Assembly (NCBI GenBank): GCA_964592405.1
Contig: CAZQBY010000017.1
Coordinates: forward strand, 1 to 6,087
Length of the DNA: 6,087 nt
Reading direction: 5' to 3'
Source: CAZQBY01 sp964592405 [NCBI: uncultured archaeon]
GTDB lineage: Archaea > Altiarchaeota > Altiarchaeia > JAFGQM01
The notes beneath the pieces were generated by a model. That model was not told the origin of the DNA. It made no database searches and saw only the letters and a program-made list of their open reading frames with translations. The translations under genes and the position numbers were made by a program. Positions 1-6,087 of the stretch are shown one piece after another (position 1 is the stretch's first letter; each line of letters begins with the position of its first letter).

Positions 1-12
1 AAGTAAGAGTAA

Positions 13-33
13 ATGACGTTGTGCTGCAGAAGT
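13..33 (-). other. 3' half of the pre-23S processing stem
   Basis: These 21 bases pair without interruption with 2888-2908: 18 Watson-Crick pairs and three G-U wobbles. All three differences between the arms are C/U exchanges, so the duplex looks selected. It stacks directly on helix 1 of the 23S (35-43 with 2877-2885), with only one base (34) and two bases (2886-2887) unpaired between them. Archaeal pre-23S RNA is normally excised from such a stem by the splicing endonuclease at a bulge-helix-bulge motif. I do not see a clean copy of that motif here; it may lie outside the left edge or be replaced by another cut site. Confidence 0.85.
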
Positions 34-34
34 T

Positions 35-2885
<2,851 letters not shown>

Positions 2886-2887
2886 GG

Positions 2888-2908
2888 ACTTCTACAACAC
2901 AACATCAT
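2888..2908 (-). other. 5' half of the pre-23S processing stem
   Basis: This is the partner of 13-33, lying in the spacer just before the 23S gene in the direction of transcription. The two arms bring the 23S ends together in the precursor. Pairing stops beyond 2908, where the flanking bases no longer match. Confidence 0.85.
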
Positions 2909-2946
2909 AGGTTTTAGAATGAAGATTCCAACCTCGTTGCATATCC

Positions 2947-2969
2947 TCTCCCAAAAAAGGAATGGGAGA
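2947..2969 (-). other. Spacer hairpin
   Basis: Arms 2947-2953 and 2963-2969 form seven perfect pairs (TCTCCCA with TGGGAGA) around a nine-base loop that is U-rich in the RNA. The stem can extend through a small internal loop with ATAT on both sides (2941-2944 and 2973-2976). It is probably a folding or processing element of the precursor. A U-tract alone is not enough to call termination, because the 23S gene lies downstream. Confidence 0.6.
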
Positions 2970-2984
2970 TTCATATATTACAGG

Positions 2985-3003
2985 CCCTCACGGGTTATGA
3001 GAG
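2985..3003 (-). other. Small spacer hairpin
   Basis: Arms 2985-2990 and 2998-3003 pair over six bases around a seven-base loop; one pair is a G-U wobble in the RNA. It lies between the 16S and 23S processing stems. No function is assigned. Confidence 0.4.
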
Positions 3004-3007
3004 TGAA

Positions 3008-3018
3008 GTGGTAGAGAG
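3008..3018 (-). other. 3' arm of the pre-16S processing stem
   Basis: Eleven bases perfectly complementary to 4564-4574 in the leader (GTGGTAGAGAG in the leader RNA, CTCTCTACCAC here). Toward the 16S the duplex continues, after a six-base bulge on this side (CCGGTT in the RNA), with about nine more pairs between 3024-3032 and 4554-4563, including one wobble and one bulged base. The mature 16S is looped out between the arms. The asymmetric bulge is where the cut would be expected, although it is not a textbook bulge-helix-bulge. Confidence 0.85.
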
Positions 3019-3038
3019 AACCGGACACATACCGATAC

Positions 3039-3055
3039 ATACTCATAAAGAGTAT
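3039..3055 (-). other. Hairpin just after the 16S 3' end
   Basis: Arms 3039-3044 and 3050-3055 form six perfect pairs (ATACTC with GAGTAT) with a five-base loop, four bases past the end of the anti-Shine-Dalgarno sequence. It sits inside the loop closed by the 16S processing stem and may help define the 16S 3' end. Confidence 0.5.
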
Positions 3056-3058
3056 ATA

Positions 3059-4528
<1,470 letters not shown>

Positions 4529-4563
4529 GATCTGGCGTGGTTGCACACACATTGGTATACTGT

Positions 4564-4574
4564 CTCTCTACCAC
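4564..4574 (-). other. 5' arm of the pre-16S processing stem
   Basis: Leader partner of 3008-3018, about 36 nt before the 16S 5' end. The two arms together prove that leader, 16S and spacer are transcribed as one precursor. Confidence 0.85.
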
Positions 4575-4676
4575 ATCAGATAAGCCGGAGCAGCCAAAGC
4601 AACTCCGGTTTTAGCCTCCTCATATTTGTTCTGCATCCGGCCGAAAAGTGCAGAGCCCACTATAGCCAAGATGCAG

Positions 4677-4708
4677 GAATAAGTGTGGTGCCTTAACACC
4701 ATTTATTC
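4677..4708 (-). other. Two-part hairpin at the start of the leader
   Basis: Outer arms 4677-4682 and 4703-4708 (six pairs) and inner arms 4686-4690 and 4697-4701 (five pairs) are separated by a small internal loop, with a six-base terminal loop. It would be the first structure of the rRNA transcript, close to its 5' end. Confidence 0.5.
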
Positions 4709-4730
4709 GTGGGTCTATTTTGAAGGTCTG

Positions 4731-4742
4731 GATATAAAAAGG
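4731..4742 (-). promoter_or_regulatory. Probable TATA box of the rRNA operon
   Basis: The minus strand reads CCTTTTTATATC, a good archaeal TATA box, preceded by purine-rich ACAAA that could serve as the BRE. Transcription would start about 25 bases on, near 4706-4710, upstream of the leader hairpins and the 16S processing stem. Confidence 0.6.
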
Positions 4743-4755
4743 TTTGTCATCTGGA

Positions 4756-4763
4756 GGATATAA
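4756..4763 (-). promoter_or_regulatory. Second TATA-like box for the rRNA operon
   Basis: The minus-strand octamer TTATATCC repeats the core of the downstream box (4730-4737) with a 26-base spacing, and both copies are followed by TCCAGA-like sequence. Tandem promoters are known for archaeal rRNA operons. This could be a second promoter or a duplicated factor site. Confidence 0.35.
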
Positions 4764-4783
4764 CAAATTGCGGGCAGCGAGCA

Positions 4784-4796
4784 AATTTTTAAATGA
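4784..4796 (+). promoter_or_regulatory. Possible TATA region of the plus-strand gene
   Basis: The AT-rich block around TTTTTAAAT (4786-4794) is about 60 bases before the ATG. A start about 25 bases on would fall near 4815-4820, giving a leader of about 30-35 nt. It lies back to back with the rRNA promoters, so the two units share one short control region. Confidence 0.4.
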
Positions 4797-4815
4797 TTTT
4801 TAATTAAGGAAGGCA

Positions 4816-4825
4816 GCATATATGC
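4816..4825. promoter_or_regulatory. Ten-base palindrome near the expected start of the plus-strand gene
   Basis: GCATATATGC is a perfect palindrome at the predicted transcription start of the downstream gene. It could be an operator or chance in AT-rich DNA. The ATG inside it (4822) is out of frame with the gene. Confidence 0.25.
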
Positions 4826-4850
4826 AACATAACTCTAGAAGGGAGTTTCG

Positions 4851-5891
4851 ATGGATACTTATGAGGATTTTACCTACGGCATAAGGATCAAATGTGCCCC
4901 AGATTGGACGCTTGAGCATGAGGGATATCTGGATGCTGTTTGGACATTTATGCCATATAAAAGCCGCTCATCTGATTTTATAGAAACCTTTGTTGTAAGG
5001 GTTCTGTCTTTGCCCAGCTCAATGCCAAATATGTCTCTAGCAAAATACACCCAAATGGCTATCAACGAAATAAGAGAGTTCACCCAAGAAGTCAAGATTA
5101 CGAGTTCTGTCAAGACCGTTCTTGCAGGAAATCCTGCGCATCAAATCTGTTACTGTGGAAAAGACAGCTTCACTGGGCAGTTTGAGCTGATGTGGATTCA
5201 GGTCTGGACTGTAAAAAACAATAAGGCTTATATACTTTCGTATTGTGCCAAGGTGAGTCAATTTTCCAATTTCCTGGACGATGTACTGAAGATGATAAAT
5301 TCCTTTGAGATTATTGAGCCCAACGAATTAGAAGCAGAGGCAGGCCGACCAGCTAAGGACAAATTATTCAGTACAGAGGATCTGATTGGAATAGGGGTTT
5401 ATGAATCAAAAGATGATGTTGGGAGGGTTATCGGAAGTGCTATTCCCAATATTTATTATAATTATTCAGAAGGGATCTTCTACAAAAAATATGGATGGCG
5501 GAATACGTTAGGGCTCGCGCTGTTCTTGTTTATTTTTTTAAATTTTATTATCTTGATTTTTATAGGCATTTCTCGCTTAATGAACATTTATATTGATCCG
5601 TATGAGGAACATCTCCTTCTCACCACTACTAATGTTCTTCTTCTTGAAGGAATAATTGTGATATTGTTATATAAGAATTGGGGGAAATGTGACACTATTA
5701 CCATTACCAGCCTTGGCATGAAAAGGACTTTGATAATACTCAGACGCTACAATGTGAAAAGGAAGGTTTTGTTAGACAAGAAGGAGATAAGTAAGATATT
5801 AGAGGTACTCAAGTCCAATTATACTATAGAGATCCGCCCACTAGTCAATAACACTCAGATAAATCAAATACTAAGTCTCACCTACTCCTAG
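4851..5891 (+). CDS. PsbP-like domain protein with a C-terminal two-helix membrane hairpin
   Basis: 346 residues, function unknown. Residues about 5-155 resemble the PsbP-like fold common in archaeal proteins: an opening YGIRIK...PDW motif (9-19), LAGNPAHQI (91-99), then WIQVWTVKNNKAYILSYCA (115-133) and a closing KMINSFEII (147-155). A linker (156-215) follows. Two hydrophobic helices come next, about 219-242 and 256-274, joined by a short acidic loop (IDPYEE). A 70-residue tail rich in Lys and Arg (RRYNVKRK at 298-305) ends the protein. By the positive-inside rule both ends face the cytoplasm. There is no signal peptide or lipobox, whereas PsbP-like proteins are usually outside the membrane. 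The start is ATG 4851: an in-frame stop at 4836 rules out extension, the next Met is residue 34, and a weak GGGAG Shine-Dalgarno lies at 4841-4845. Base composition is AT-rich. It stands alone, divergent from the rRNA operon. PsbP here denotes a fold, not photosynthesis. Confidence 0.85.
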   Translation: MDTYEDFTYGIRIKCAPDWTLEHEGYLDAVWTFMPYKSRSSDFIETFVVRVLSLPSSMPNMSLAKYTQMAINEIREFTQEVKITSSVKTVLAGNPAHQICYCGKDSFTGQFELMWIQVWTVKNNKAYILSYCAKVSQFSNFLDDVLKMINSFEIIEPNELEAEAGRPAKDKLFSTEDLIGIGVYESKDDVGRVIGSAIPNIYYNYSEGIFYKKYGWRNTLGLALFLFIFLNFIILIFIGISRLMNIYIDPYEEHLLLTTTNVLLLEGIIVILLYKNWGKCDTITITSLGMKRTLIILRRYNVKRKVLLDKKEISKILEVLKSNYTIEIRPLVNNTQINQILSLTYS

Positions 5892-5910
5892 GCAGTTGTG
5901 AGAAATATAC

Positions 5911-5924
5911 GTCCTTTTTAGAGG
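5911..5924 (+). terminator. Probable T-tract terminator of the PsbP-like gene
   Basis: A five-T run (5914-5918 region, CCTTTTTA) lies about 20 bases past the stop codon, within a tiny TCCT...AGGA inverted repeat. Archaeal transcription often ends at such U-tracts. The strand and position fit the gene, but the tract is short. Confidence 0.4.
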
Positions 5925-5954
5925 ATACCTAGAACAAGCCAAAGCACAGAGGGG

Positions 5955-5971
5955 GTGAGGGCCGGGCCCGA
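5955..5971 (+). repeat. Direct repeat, copy 1 (17 bp)
   Basis: GTGAGGGCCGGGCCCGA, identical to 6043-6059, 88 bases apart. The similarity continues imperfectly into GCCGAA and GTGGA. The core is a near-palindrome of G and C. Confidence 0.9.
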
Positions 5972-6011
5972 TGCCGAAGTGGACATGTCCTCTCTGCGAA
6001 TGACCTCGGCA

Positions 6012-6031
6012 GTTGCCTGGCCCGAGGCAAC
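6012..6031 (+). other. Hairpin between the two repeat copies
   Basis: Seven perfect pairs (6012-6018 with 6025-6031) close a six-base loop, GGCCCG, that is complementary to part of each flanking repeat. The strand is shown as plus for convenience; transcription direction is unknown. Confidence 0.55.
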
Positions 6032-6042
6032 GTTAAGCAGAA

Positions 6043-6059
6043 GTGAGGGCCGGGCCCGA
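6043..6059 (+). repeat. Direct repeat, copy 2 (17 bp)
   Basis: Identical to 5955-5971. After it, four extra bases (CCTA) precede the shared CGCCGAA and GGTGGA. Confidence 0.9.
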
Positions 6060-6087
6060 CCTACGCCGAAGGTGGAGGGTTGCCCGG

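Larger units (their letters stand above)
2886..3058 (-). other. 16S-23S internal transcribed spacer without a tRNA gene
   Basis: The spacer is about 173 nt. Many archaea with linked 16S and 23S genes carry tRNA-Ala here; I found no tRNA cloverleaf, T-loop GTTCRA motif or TGC anticodon arm on the minus strand. The spacer instead holds the 5' arm of the 23S stem (2888-2908), three local hairpins (2947-2969, 2985-3003, 3039-3055) and the 3' arm of the 16S stem (3008-3018). Confidence 0.85.
4529..4710 (-). other. rRNA operon leader
   Basis: Stretch between the expected transcription start (about 4706-4710, some 25 bases past the TATA box) and the 16S 5' end. It holds the 16S stem arm (4564-4574) and three predicted hairpins. 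The first is 4582-4611, with a CCGGAG/CTCCGG core. The second is 4631-4676, with CTGCATC/GATGCAG arms that compete with a shorter alternative, 4630-4635 with 4649-4654. The third is 4677-4708, with GAATAA/TTATTC and TGGTG/CACCA segments. No tRNA or ORF with coding character is seen. Confidence 0.6.
5944..6087. other. GC-rich, repeat-bearing segment, possibly a structured RNA, cut by the window edge
   Basis: The composition switches sharply from AT-rich gene to strongly GC-rich, which in an AT-rich archaeal genome often marks structured RNA. A 17-base direct repeat (5955-5971 and 6043-6059) is followed in both copies by GCCGAA then GTGGA. Possible helices are TGCCGA (5972-5977) with TCGGCA (6006-6011); GTTGCCT/AGGCAAC (6012-6018 with 6025-6031); and 6060-6067 with 6071-6078 around a GAA loop. 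The loop GGCCCG (6019-6024) is complementary to CGGGCC within both repeats, and the last six bases GCCCGG match CCGGGC in them. I see none of the hallmark motifs of RNase P RNA, SRP RNA, 5S or tRNA. One reading frame starting GTG at 5955 stays open to the edge, so a partial coding start is an alternative. Confidence 0.4.

Noticed and set aside
2909-3007. Possible degenerate tRNA-Ala in the spacer
   Set aside because: No acceptor, T-arm or anticodon arm could be assembled; the hairpins present do not fit a cloverleaf.
4582-4611. Hairpin followed by TTTT on the plus strand, resembling an intrinsic terminator
   Set aside because: No plus-strand gene precedes it, and archaea do not rely on bacterial-type hairpin terminators; it is better read as part of the rRNA leader.
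4874-5261. Two minus-strand frames inside the PsbP-like gene
   Set aside because: They lie antisense to a gene with clear family motifs and show no domain of their own.
5971-6003. Short frame MPKWTCPLCE ending at TGA, reminiscent of a zinc-ribbon start
   Set aside because: Only ten codons, one CxxC motif, no continuation in any frame, and it overlaps the repeat and hairpin structures.
5955-6087. Frame starting GTG at 5955 and open to the window edge
   Set aside because: The product is low in complexity with no family resemblance, and the purine run sits directly against the start codon. Kept only as an alternative to the structured-RNA reading.

Overview
The window is dominated by an archaeal ribosomal RNA operon read on the minus strand (promoter and leader, about 4742-4529; 16S, about 4528-3059; spacer; 23S, about 2885-35). 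A single protein gene is divergently transcribed on the plus strand (4851-5891), and a GC-rich, repeat-bearing and probably structured segment (5944-6087) runs off the right edge. The rRNA is archaeal: the 16S minus strand matches the classic archaeal 344 and 915 sites and the 515 universal site exactly, and its 3' end is the anti-Shine-Dalgarno sequence. The 23S keeps the archaeal form of helix 69 and G at E. coli position 2058. The promoters are TATA-type. Several features (linked 16S-23S, the PsbP-like protein family) suit a euryarchaeal-type lineage, but I cannot name the group.

Layout from the left: 13-33 is the 3' half of the 23S processing stem; 35-2885 is 23S rRNA; 2888-2908 is the 5' half of that stem. 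The rest of the spacer, to 3058, carries small hairpins and half of the 16S processing stem but no tRNA-Ala, which most linked archaeal rRNA operons have. Then come 16S rRNA (3059-4528), a leader with several hairpins and the other half of the 16S stem, tandem TATA-like boxes for the operon, a separate promoter for the plus-strand gene, the gene, a T-rich terminator, and the GC-rich tail. No 5S gene lies inside the window; the left edge falls just after the 23S processing stem.

The most interesting signal is inside the rRNA. Bases that are close to universal in the functional centres are changed. In the small subunit decoding region these are 1400 (C to U), 1402 (C to U) with 1500 (A to G), 1520 and 534. 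In the large subunit they are 1914 (C to A) in the helix 69 loop, and, in the peptidyl transferase ring, 2452 (C to U), 2453 (A to G) with 2499 (C to U), and 2503 (A to C). Two of these are paired changes that swap an A-C mismatch for an isosteric G-U wobble. That argues for a working, divergent ribosome rather than a decayed gene or read errors. The neighbouring large-subunit landmarks (P loop, A loop, sarcin-ricin loop) are normal.

The protein gene encodes a PsbP-like domain with no signal peptide, followed by a two-helix membrane hairpin and a basic tail. Its role is unknown and it has no evident functional link to the rRNA operon beyond sharing the intergenic region.
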